Source: Verrucomicrobiales bacterium (lineage in GTDB: Bacteria > Verrucomicrobiota > Verrucomicrobiia > Verrucomicrobiales > DEV007). Taken from it: DNA of 12,318 bases. Within the stretch, counting starts at the first letter, position 1, and each line of letters starts with the position of its first letter. Location: NCBI GenBank assembly GCA_022424805.1, contig JAKMGR010000636.1:1-12318 (forward strand), read 5' to 3'. Below are positions 1 through 8,228 of the stretch, piece by piece. The position numbers and the translations under genes were made by a program. The notes under the pieces were generated by a model that was not told the origin of the DNA, did not search any database, and saw nothing but the letters and a program-made list of their open reading frames with translations.

Positions 1-729
1 CTCGCGAACTTGTACGGCTTCGAATTTCGGAAGCTGCTCACGCTCTTTTTCCCAACCATCAGCCACCTCGTCTTTTACAGTCCAGATCGTGAGGTCGTCG
101 ATTTCGATCTTGCCCCCTCTCGGGCCAGCAACCCCGATGCCGGAACCTCCGCTTGGCGCGGGCTCCTTAATTACCTGATGCTTTGCATATAGCCTCGGAC
201 TATCGTTGATCGCGATAACAAACTCATCGCCTTTGAGAGAGGCGGTAATTTTCATCCAATCGCCGGGTTTGTAATGAAAGGATGCATCCTCAGCAACCTT
301 GAGAGATTCGTAATCGACTAGCAGAGTGACACCCTCTTCTTTGCTGAATCGCAGTCGCACAATGTGGTGCCCGAACTCAACAAAGGGCACGATGGTCGTC
401 TCTTCGCCATCGAGAAAGCGGATCGAAAACTGCGCCACGTATTCAGGTGGTGTCGCGGGGATGCTGAGTCGTGGTTCGAGGCCGCGGTGATGAGTTTTTT
501 TTGACCGATATTCCGCTGAGGATGGAATGCCGGAAAGCACGCCTCCTGCGATTTTCCACCGCGTGCCCTGACGCGCCTGCCATGTTGATTTGGGCAGTTG
601 GTAGACGGGACGCTCGAAATCTTCCTGAATTACCACTTCATCGACAACCGCCGACCCAAAGGATTTTAAATCGGCATGCGCGGTCGAGGCGATGACAAAA
701 AGCAGCAGGAAAGAAATTTTGAGATACAT
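1..729 (-). CDS. Secreted beta-sandwich (DUF1080/LamG-like) protein, 3' end missing
   Basis: This frame is open from an ATG at 729 to the window edge (243 codons, no stop), so the C-terminus is missing. Residues 1-19 form a clear signal peptide ending STAHA, with cleavage expected before D20, so the product is exported. The rest alternates short beta-like segments: a 'VIQEDFERP' opening, a 'TRWKIAGGVLSG' stretch, 'KPGDWMKITASLKGDEFVIAIND' halfway, and 'KIEIDDLTIWTV' near residue 220. This pattern is typical of concanavalin-like sandwiches of the DUF1080 (3-keto-disaccharide hydrolase) or LamG group, which often bind or cut carbohydrate. I cannot assign a catalytic residue or substrate. The gene is divergent from the M60 peptidase gene across a 102 bp gap, so the two secreted proteins may share a control region. 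A weak purine patch (GGAAA) precedes the start. The reading frame is certain; the family is moderately sure. Confidence 0.75.
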   Translation of the reverse strand, partial: MYLKISFLLLFVIASTAHADLKSFGSAVVDEVVIQEDFERPVYQLPKSTWQARQGTRWKIAGGVLSGIPSSAEYRSKKTHHRGLEPRLSIPATPPEYVAQFSIRFLDGEETTIVPFVEFGHHIVRLRFSKEEGVTLLVDYESLKVAEDASFHYKPGDWMKITASLKGDEFVIAINDSPRLYAKHQVIKEPAPSGGSGIGVAGPRGGKIEIDDLTIWTVKDEVADGWEKEREQLPKFEAVQVRE

Positions 730-787
730 ATTTCCAATATGCGAGTGGTCTATCGTTGTGTCATAACCAAATTTTGCTTCCACAAAC

Positions 788-815
788 TTTGTCCCAACAG
801 GGTATAGTCGATAAT
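788..815 (+). promoter_or_regulatory. Possible sigma-70-like promoter for the M60 gene
   Basis: TTTGTC (788-793) and GATAAT (810-815) are separated by 16 bp, 16 bp ahead of the ATG at 832. The -10 box is close to consensus but the -35 box is poor, and the leader would be only about 10 nt. It is the best candidate in the 102 bp divergent gap. Confidence 0.25.
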
Positions 816-831
816 CCAACCTCAATCTAAA

Positions 832-3123
832 ATGAGACTGCTCCCCCTATTCTTGATTCCCCTTCTTCTTTCCACCACGATCCGTGCTGATGAAAAGGTT
901 CGCCAGTTACTCACGTCAGGTGGTGGAGCGATCGATTTCGGAAAGTCTGTTCCCGGAAAGATCGACATCACGAGCGATGACGCGTTCCCACTAATTCAAG
1001 ATACAAACGGCTCTGTGGTGGCCGCAGCGGGAACCCCCGGAAAAGGTCGTGTTATCGGATTCACCCACGGTGGATTCCTCAAGCCGGGCACCCTTCTGGA
1101 GCAGGAATCGGTAAAGAATTTCGTTCTTAACTCGATACGCTGGGCCGGTCGCGGTGCCAGTCCAAATGTCGGAGTGCATCCGGGAATTGCAGGCCTGGCT
1201 GACATTCTTTCTGAAGCAGGTTTCGACGCTCAAGCCTATCCCCCCCAGGAAATGCATGATCACAACCCGACCGTCTACTGCCTGATCGGTCATGAAAATT
1301 TGGAAGATGGCGAAATTGTTCGCCTGTTTGAATATGCGAATGACGGAGGTGGTCTCGTCATCTCGACAACGCCCTGGGCTTTCAAAAAGAAATACGACCC
1401 GTTTTCGACCTTCCCTGGAAACCAGATTTTTTCTTCCGCAGGAATGCAGTTTCTCGCTGACGGCTACGCAAAAAAGGAAGGGCTAACAATTGGTTCGGGC
1501 AGTTCATCGCCTCCGAGCCAGCCGACGACCAAGCCGGAAATGACGCGGACTCCTCCGGGAAACAGCAAAGGTCGCGGAAAAGCGGTCGAAGCGGCGAAAA
1601 AACTGGTCGAGCAACACAAATCGCTGCGCAGTTCCGAATTGGCAGGCCTGATCGGAGATCTGGAGAGCGCGAAAACGCTCTCAGGGACAGGCTTGGCTGA
1701 ATTTCTCGAGCAGCTGAGATTATTGAATATGGAAGTCGGCCCCATCATTCCGACCAAAGAAAATCCAGTGGTGCCCAGCCAGAACGCGCTCGTCGATGCG
1801 GTCATCGGCCTGGAAACGCATTTCAACGAAAATACTCCTGCAGGAACCATGTATGCGATTCCCGCCGCTTCCGACTACCCCGGCGAAGTTGACGAAGGGG
1901 CAGAACGCGTCAGCCACACCTTCACCATGAGCGGGGTCTACAAAGGATGGCTCGAAGGACGCAACGCCGGCGGCTGGGCCGCGAAGGAAATGCGTCCGAC
2001 CGGAATCTATGCGCCACCAGGAGAAGTCGTGACGGTGACCTTACCGGCCCGTCTTGCCGGCGAAGGTTTTGAAATTGTAATCGGCTCCTACAACGGGCAC
2101 CTGCGAAACCGCGACAGCTGGCATCGATATCCGGACTGGCAGGTGAAGGTGCCAGTAGCCAGCCGCGTCACTGAAGCGTCCAGCGGTCTTGGCGGACTGG
2201 TCACGATTCGAGTTCCACGAGGCGCTGACTACGAGGAAATCCCCGTGACGATCGAAGGCGGAATCCGAGCCCCTCTCTACGAGCACGGAAAAACAGATCT
2301 CCGTGAATGGAACGACACGATCCGCAAATACCCTGCCCCGTGGGCAGAAATCGCCAGTGATCGCATCATCGTAGCGATTCCCAGCGACTACATTCGAAAG
2401 GTTTCGGATCCTGACGAGGTCATGGAAATCTGGAACGGTATCATCGACACAGCGGCCGTACTCACTCAGGTTGACCGCAACAACTACCGAGCAGAACGCA
2501 TCATATTCGATCGCCAGACCTCAGCGGGATCGATGCACAGCAGCTATCCAGTCGCTGCTCATCTCGGTGGAAGCGCCGAGCAGGCGGTCGATTCCAAAAC
2601 CTTAAAGGACGGCAACTGGGGCTTTTTCCACGAATACGGACATAACAATCAACATAACCTCTGGTCTCTGCCGGGAACTGGTGAAACCACCTGCAACCTC
2701 TGGTCGGTCTACATCTATGAGGAATATATCGGAAAAGATCGCGATGAAACGCATTCCGCGATTCGTCCCCTGAATCGGAAACAGCGTCTGAATGCTTATT
2801 TAAACAACGGCGCAAAATTCGCGGACGAATGGTCAGTCTGGGTCGCGCTGGAGACTTACTTGATGATTCAGGAAGAATTTGGCTGGGAGCCGTTTCAGAA
2901 AGTTTTCGATGAATACAACAATCTCGATCCCGACGATCGCCCCAAGGGACAGCAGGAAATTAATGATCAGTGGGTCATTCGCCTATCGAAGGCCTGTGGT
3001 ATGAATTTGCAGCCCTTCTGGGCGACGTGGAATCTACCGATGACCAGCGATGTCGAGCGCTCTTTGAAGAGCCTGCCGGTATGGGAAGAACACCCGGTGA
3101 AACGATGGGCAAAAGAGGGGTAA
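832..3123 (+). CDS. Secreted M60-family zinc metallopeptidase, TCAF-like
   Basis: This is a 763-residue exported protein with a signal peptide at residues 1-19 (ending TIRA, before D20). Residues about 40-220 form a GATase/Rossmann-like domain with 'GRVIGFTHGGFL', 'VGVHPGIAGLADIL', 'GGGLVIS' and 'TFPGN'. A Pro/Ser/Lys-rich linker follows at about 221-250, then a helical stretch. A beta domain at about 345-480 precedes the peptidase domain. The zinc site is HEYGH (600-604) with E618 in 'GETTCNLWSVY' as likely third ligand, matching the HExxH...E signature of M60 (enhancin-like) peptidases. Known M60 enzymes cleave mucin-type glycoproteins, so a glycoprotein substrate is plausible but not shown. 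From memory, the order of domains and many blocks ('IRAPLYEHGKTDLREW', 'WVALETYLMIQEEFGWEPF') parallel animal TRPM8 channel-associated factors. No Shine-Dalgarno is visible; the ATG is chosen because it begins the signal peptide directly. Confidence 0.93.
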   Translation: MRLLPLFLIPLLLSTTIRADEKVRQLLTSGGGAIDFGKSVPGKIDITSDDAFPLIQDTNGSVVAAAGTPGKGRVIGFTHGGFLKPGTLLEQESVKNFVLNSIRWAGRGASPNVGVHPGIAGLADILSEAGFDAQAYPPQEMHDHNPTVYCLIGHENLEDGEIVRLFEYANDGGGLVISTTPWAFKKKYDPFSTFPGNQIFSSAGMQFLADGYAKKEGLTIGSGSSSPPSQPTTKPEMTRTPPGNSKGRGKAVEAAKKLVEQHKSLRSSELAGLIGDLESAKTLSGTGLAEFLEQLRLLNMEVGPIIPTKENPVVPSQNALVDAVIGLETHFNENTPAGTMYAIPAASDYPGEVDEGAERVSHTFTMSGVYKGWLEGRNAGGWAAKEMRPTGIYAPPGEVVTVTLPARLAGEGFEIVIGSYNGHLRNRDSWHRYPDWQVKVPVASRVTEASSGLGGLVTIRVPRGADYEEIPVTIEGGIRAPLYEHGKTDLREWNDTIRKYPAPWAEIASDRIIVAIPSDYIRKVSDPDEVMEIWNGIIDTAAVLTQVDRNNYRAERIIFDRQTSAGSMHSSYPVAAHLGGSAEQAVDSKTLKDGNWGFFHEYGHNNQHNLWSLPGTGETTCNLWSVYIYEEYIGKDRDETHSAIRPLNRKQRLNAYLNNGAKFADEWSVWVALETYLMIQEEFGWEPFQKVFDEYNNLDPDDRPKGQQEINDQWVIRLSKACGMNLQPFWATWNLPMTSDVERSLKSLPVWEEHPVKRWAKEG

Positions 3124-3235
3124 ACTCCTCCCCTAGTCCAATTTGATCCGATTCTTCACCATCTCCCCGAAACTTCCTTTTTCTTTTCTCCACCGAAAGA
3201 GTTTGAAAGCCTCCCCTTTTCTGCCATCCTCCCAA

Positions 3236-3259
3236 GGCCCGTTTTGAAAAAGCGGGGCC
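3236..3259 (+). other. Hairpin in the carA leader
   Basis: GGCCC (3236-3240) pairs with GGGCC (3255-3259). The stem can extend through G3241:C3253 and TTT:AAA pairs with one bulged G at 3254. It ends 24 nt before the carA ATG and has no trailing T run, so it does not look like a terminator. A role in carA control is only a guess. Confidence 0.35.
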
Positions 3260-3283
3260 AGATCCGACCTGCCAAAATCAGCA

Positions 3284-4486
3284 ATGGGAAGCGACACAAA
3301 CGGAAGAGAACGGAAGCCAGCGATACTTGCGCTGGAAGATGGAACTGTATTTGAGGGAATCGGATTCGGTGCGGCGACAACGCAGACCGGTGAAGCTTGC
3401 TTCAACACTTCAATGACCGGGTATCAGGAAATCCTGACCGACCCGTCCTATCGCGGGCAGATCGTCACGATGACTTGTCCCCTGATTGGAAACTACGGAG
3501 TCAACGAAACGGATCCGGAAAGTTCGGCTGTTCACGTCCGCGGATTCGTGATCGAGGAACTTTGTGAAATTCCGAGCAACTGGCGCAGTGACCAATCATT
3601 GCATGAATACCTCGCCGACGCCGGCGTTCCGGGAATCGAGGGAGTCGATACACGCGCGCTGACAAAGCGCCTCCGCGAGGCTGGCGCGATGCGCGCAACG
3701 CTCTGCACCGATGGCAGCCTCGACGCGGAAGGTGCAGTCGCTGCTGCAAAAGCGGCTCCTCCCATGGAGGGTTCCGATTTTGTGAAGGAGGTTACTACTC
3801 CCGAAACCTACCAGTGGGATCCGGAGAGTAAGTTGAGTCGCGAGTGGACGATCGTGAACGCTTCCGTCGACGAGCCTCTAGAAGAGGAAGACGGCGAAAT
3901 GTATCATCCTCTCTCTGATCCGAAGTATCGCATCGTGGCATACGATTTCGGGATCAAGCGCAACATTCTCCGTAGCCTGCGTCAGCACGGCTTTGAAGTC
4001 GAAGTGGTCAATTCCCGCACGCCTGCCTCGGAAGTGCTCGAACGGAATCCAGACGGAGTTTTTCTTTCCAATGGCCCCGGTGATCCTGCTGCGCTCGACT
4101 ATATTCACAGCGAGGTCAAAGAGATCATCGACAAGAAACCAGTTTTTGGCATCTGCCTCGGGCATCAGGTGCTGGCCCACGCATTCGGCGGAAAAACCTT
4201 CAAACTCAAGTTCGGACACCGCGGAGGAAATCATCCGGTGAAAGATCTTCGGTCAGGGAAAATTGCCATCACCTCTCAGAACCATGGATTTGCTGCCGAC
4301 GGCGATGCACTTCCCAGCCACATTGAGGTGACGCACATCAATCTCAACGACGATACCGTCGAGGGAATGCGCCACCGCGACTATCCCGTTTTCTCCGTCC
4401 AATACCACCCTGAGGCCGCACCTGGCCCAAGCGACGCTTCGTATTTCTTCGAAGAATTTGCTAATCTCATTGATCAAACACACTAA
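3284..4486 (+). CDS. carA: Carbamoyl-phosphate synthase small subunit (glutaminase)
   Basis: This 400-residue protein releases ammonia from glutamine and passes it to the large subunit CarB, making carbamoyl phosphate for pyrimidine and arginine synthesis in the cytoplasm. The N-terminal CPSase small-chain domain starts at 'AILALEDGTVFEG' and holds 'FNTSMTGYQEILTDPSY' and 'GIEGVDTRALTKRLR'. The class I glutamine amidotransferase domain begins near residue 215 ('YRIVAYDFGIKRNILR'). It carries the nucleophile C291 in 'FGICLGHQ' and the pair H375/E377 in 'SVQYHPEA', so the triad is complete. The linker between domains is acidic (LEEEDGE) and slightly longer than in E. coli CarA. No Shine-Dalgarno precedes the ATG, but the conserved N-terminal block begins about 13 residues in, which supports this start. 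carB is not in the window. The FHA gene follows after 23 bp. Confidence 0.97.
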   Translation: MGSDTNGRERKPAILALEDGTVFEGIGFGAATTQTGEACFNTSMTGYQEILTDPSYRGQIVTMTCPLIGNYGVNETDPESSAVHVRGFVIEELCEIPSNWRSDQSLHEYLADAGVPGIEGVDTRALTKRLREAGAMRATLCTDGSLDAEGAVAAAKAAPPMEGSDFVKEVTTPETYQWDPESKLSREWTIVNASVDEPLEEEDGEMYHPLSDPKYRIVAYDFGIKRNILRSLRQHGFEVEVVNSRTPASEVLERNPDGVFLSNGPGDPAALDYIHSEVKEIIDKKPVFGICLGHQVLAHAFGGKTFKLKFGHRGGNHPVKDLRSGKIAITSQNHGFAADGDALPSHIEVTHINLNDDTVEGMRHRDYPVFSVQYHPEAAPGPSDASYFFEEFANLIDQTH

Positions 4487-4509
4487 CTCGTAGTAAAAAC
4501 AAAACAGAC

Positions 4510-5049
4510 ATGGCAACTATTACCATTTACGTCCCGGATCATGAACCCGTCGCATACGACCTCGACGGTTACGAGCAGCTCACTGTTGGTCGCAGCGAAG
4601 ACGCTGACATCATTCTCGATCACGATTCCCTTTCGGGATCCCACGCTGTCCTTCAGAACACCGACGGATCTCTTTCTGTGTCCGATCTTGGTTCAACCAA
4701 CGGCACCTATGTGAACGGAGAGCAGATTACCGAAGCAGTAGCCGTCGGCGAGGGATCACAAATCACTTTTGGCAACGTGGAGTCAGTGATCTCAGGTGGC
4801 GAGGCCGGCGTAGACGAAAGTGCCGGCGGTTCAGATTTCGCCGCCAGCGCAGGCGGAAGCGGGTATGGAGCGCATGCTGCAGAACTATCCGACGTCTCGA
4901 ACCAACCCGATGGCTTCTCAAACCTTTCACCGATTGAAAAAGCCGAAAAGAAAGACACCTTGGCTACGATTGCAGTTTTACTCGGGGTGGTAGCCATTCT
5001 CGCTGCTATCGCAGTGGCCGGGATTGCGACAACCATGTCCGCTGGCTGA
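4510..5049 (+). CDS. Tail-anchored FHA-domain protein
   Basis: A 179-residue protein with an FHA domain at about residues 4-95 and a single C-terminal membrane helix. The phosphothreonine-binding signature is present: G27-R28, S42-x-x-H45 and S62-T63-N64-G65, so binding of a phosphorylated partner is likely. A Gly/Ser/Ala-rich acidic linker runs from about 95 to 125, then a charged stretch (EKAEKKD). Residues about 152-174 are a hydrophobic helix ending four to five residues before the stop. With no signal peptide, the FHA domain should face the cytoplasm, held to the membrane by its tail. The gene sits 23 bp after carA and is probably cotranscribed with it. No Ser/Thr kinase or phosphatase is in the window, so the partner is unknown. 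Domain and topology are clear; the biological role is not. Confidence 0.9.
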   Translation: MATITIYVPDHEPVAYDLDGYEQLTVGRSEDADIILDHDSLSGSHAVLQNTDGSLSVSDLGSTNGTYVNGEQITEAVAVGEGSQITFGNVESVISGGEAGVDESAGGSDFAASAGGSGYGAHAAELSDVSNQPDGFSNLSPIEKAEKKDTLATIAVLLGVVAILAAIAVAGIATTMSAG

Positions 5050-5060
5050 TCAAAAACTTA

Positions 5061-5089
5061 TTGATTCGCTTAGAACACGGCTCTGTATC
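5061..5089 (+). promoter_or_regulatory. Possible purA promoter
   Basis: TTGATT (5061-5066) is followed after 17 bp by TGTATC (5084-5089), or after 19 bp by TATCAT (5086-5091). Either could serve as a weak sigma-70-type promoter for purA in the longest gap of the run. It overlaps the candidate terminator hairpin, so at most one reading may be right. Confidence 0.25.
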
Positions 5090-5115
5090 ATCCTTAGAGG
5101 GAGCCATTATTTTTT
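5079..5115 (+). terminator. Candidate weak terminator after the FHA gene
   Basis: GGCTC (5079-5083) pairs with GAGCC (5101-5105), a small CCT/AGG stem can form inside, and a T-rich run follows at 5107-5115 (one A interrupts it). The loop is large and the stem only 5 bp, so termination would be partial at best. It could separate carA-FHA from purA and the genes after it. Confidence 0.35.
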
Positions 5116-5117
5116 AA

Positions 5118-5135
5118 GGATCGAACTGTTGATCC
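5118..5135 (+). other. Hairpin in the purA leader
   Basis: GGATC (5118-5122) pairs with GATCC (5131-5135), extendable by AA:TT with one bulged G, and sits 23 nt before the purA ATG. It has no T run after it. Its position just after the candidate terminator makes a leader-control role conceivable but unproven. Confidence 0.3.
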
Positions 5136-5152
5136 TGATAACCCACCACTGA

Positions 5153-6433
<1,281 letters not shown>

Positions 6434-6454
6434 TCGCCAAATTCACGAATCACT

Positions 6455-7174
6455 ATGGCCGCGTTTGATCCTGAAAAAGAGATTCCGCGGCACATCGCCA
6501 TCATCATGGATGGCAATGGGCGGTGGGCCAAGGACCGCGGCAAACCAAGACGCGAAGGCCATCGCGTAGGTGCCGCATCGGTCGAAGCCGCTCTTGAAAC
6601 CTGTGGTGAAATTGGTGTCGAATACCTGACTCTTTACGCTTTCAGTGCAGAAAACTGGAAGCGTCCCGAAACGGAGATCACAGCCCTGATGGGGTTGATG
6701 ACCCACTTTCTCAAAGAGAAAACTCCGAAACTCATGGCCAACAATATTCGGCTGCAGGTTATTGGACAAATAGACAGGCTTCCCGAGTCGAATCGGGCTG
6801 CTTTGGAAAAAACGATCGCCAAAACTGTCAACAACGACGGACTCACTCTCGTTGTGGCGCTTAGCTATGGATCCCGCGAAGAAATCGTCGAGGCGACCCG
6901 AAAGCTGATGGAGAAAGCCATAGATGGCGAAGTCGATCCAGGGAAACTCGACAATGAACTTTTTGCCCAGCATCTCGACACAGCGAGCATTCCTGATCCC
7001 GACTTGCTCATCCGAACCAGCGGTGAGTTTCGCATATCGAATTTCCTGCTCTGGCAAATCAGCTACGCCGAAATTGTGATCACCAACACTTTCTGGCCCG
7101 ATTTTCGCAGACAGCATTTGCTCGACGCCATTGGTGAATACCAATCGAGACAGCGAAGGTTTGGGGGGATCTGA
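6455..7174 (+). CDS. uppS: Isoprenyl transferase (undecaprenyl diphosphate synthase)
   Basis: This 239-residue cis-prenyltransferase extends farnesyl diphosphate with isopentenyl diphosphate units to make the C55 lipid carrier used for peptidoglycan and surface polysaccharide. The N-terminal motif 'HIAIIMDGNGRWA' contains D19, the metal/diphosphate-binding aspartate. 'GHRVGAASV', 'YLTLYAFSAENWKRP', 'RTSGE' (187-191) and 'SNFLLWQISYAE' complete the family signature and the substrate-binding residues. Length is normal for the family. In many bacteria cdsA or dxr follows; here tilS does. The gene begins 21 bp after purA, so it is likely read from the same message. No Shine-Dalgarno is present, and the ATG fits the family's usual N-terminus. 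Confidence 0.97.
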   Translation: MAAFDPEKEIPRHIAIIMDGNGRWAKDRGKPRREGHRVGAASVEAALETCGEIGVEYLTLYAFSAENWKRPETEITALMGLMTHFLKEKTPKLMANNIRLQVIGQIDRLPESNRAALEKTIAKTVNNDGLTLVVALSYGSREEIVEATRKLMEKAIDGEVDPGKLDNELFAQHLDTASIPDPDLLIRTSGEFRISNFLLWQISYAEIVITNTFWPDFRRQHLLDAIGEYQSRQRRFGGI

Positions 7175-7214
7175 TCCTTGCTGCAATCTTTGCTCAACTG
7201 CGTATCTTGTCGAC

Positions 7215-8216
7215 GTGATCCATCACGAACAGATCAACGCAACCTTTGCGAATTCAGTATCGAGCCGTTTTCCGAAAGAGGAAAGTTATCTCGTCGCCGT
7301 TTCAGGCGGTCGCGACTCCATGGCGTTACTTCACTTTCTGCAAAGCACCGGCTATCAGAATCTTGTGCTCTGCCATGTGAACCACTGCCTCCGTGGTGCA
7401 GAATCTGATGCTGATCAAGCCTTCGTCGAAGAGGCAGCGAAGTCACTTGGCCTTCCTTGTGAAGTTCACTCTTCCGGCGTAGCCGCACACGCAGCCGCCA
7501 CCTCACAATCGATCGAGGCTGCTGCACGAGAGATTCGTTATCGCTTTTTTTCCGATGTGGCATCCGCCAGCAATTGCAAGCAGCTCATTCTCGCCCACCA
7601 CGCCGACGATCAGGTCGAAACTGTCCTTATCAATTTTTTCCGTGGAAGCGGTTCCCGGGGAATTTCAGGAATGGATCAAATCAGTCAACGAGTGGTGAAT
7701 CAGGTCGAGCTCACATTGATCCGCCCCTTTCTCAACCTTTCCCGAGAAGCCATTGATCGATACGTTTCAAAACATGACATTTCATTTCGCGAAGACGAAT
7801 CCAATGCTGAGGAGTTTGCACTTCGAAACCGAATCCGGAACCGTCTCATTCCGACACTGGCTGAAGTCTTCGAGCGAGACATCCGACCAGCCGTTCTTCG
7901 CTCCGCTGAATTGGCACACCGGGCAGAACAATGGGCCAAAAATCAGGAGGTTGAACTACCGCGCAAAGAGAACGGTCTTGATGTCTCCTCGCTTCGCAAC
8001 ATGCCCGACGCTCTCCGGGATCGGCTTCTGCTTGCCTGGTTGCGGGAGTCCGGCATTCCTGACTGCGGCTTCTCGGAAGTTGCGAAAATCACCGAAATCC
8101 TGATCTCGAAATCAAAACCGGCAAAGACAAATCTACCTGGCAATCACCACGCCCGTCGAAGGGCCGGTATACTTTTTCTGGAATTTCCCGAGGCCGATGG
8201 GAAGAATTCGAAGTAG
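7215..8216 (+). CDS. tilS: tRNA(Ile)-lysidine synthase
   Basis: TilS attaches lysine to C34 of the CAU-anticodon tRNA-Ile using ATP, so that it reads AUA and accepts isoleucine. The PP-loop 'SGGRDS' lies at residues 30-35 when counted from the GTG at 7215. 'LCHVNHCLRG', 'HHADDQVETVLINFFRGSG' and 'RNRIRNRLIPTL' are family blocks of the N-type ATP pyrophosphatase domain. The frame is open back to a TTG at 7131 inside uppS, but those extra residues look unlike TilS and there is no ribosome site, so the GTG (333 residues) is preferred; the start remains uncertain. The protein is shorter than E. coli TilS and appears to lack the extra C-terminal domain, as in other short forms. It starts 40 bp after uppS and ends with TAG 12 bp before rmlB. 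Confidence 0.93.
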   Translation: MIHHEQINATFANSVSSRFPKEESYLVAVSGGRDSMALLHFLQSTGYQNLVLCHVNHCLRGAESDADQAFVEEAAKSLGLPCEVHSSGVAAHAAATSQSIEAAAREIRYRFFSDVASASNCKQLILAHHADDQVETVLINFFRGSGSRGISGMDQISQRVVNQVELTLIRPFLNLSREAIDRYVSKHDISFREDESNAEEFALRNRIRNRLIPTLAEVFERDIRPAVLRSAELAHRAEQWAKNQEVELPRKENGLDVSSLRNMPDALRDRLLLAWLRESGIPDCGFSEVAKITEILISKSKPAKTNLPGNHHARRRAGILFLEFPEADGKNSK

Positions 8217-8228
8217 AGAAGACTCACT

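Noticed and set aside
1464..1850. Minus-strand open frame (128 codons) inside the M60 gene
   Set aside because: It is opposite the linker and helical region of a clear coding frame and has no features of its own.
6443..7186. Minus-strand open frame (247 codons) covering all of uppS
   Set aside because: uppS is unmistakable on the plus strand, and the antisense product shows no domain or credible start.
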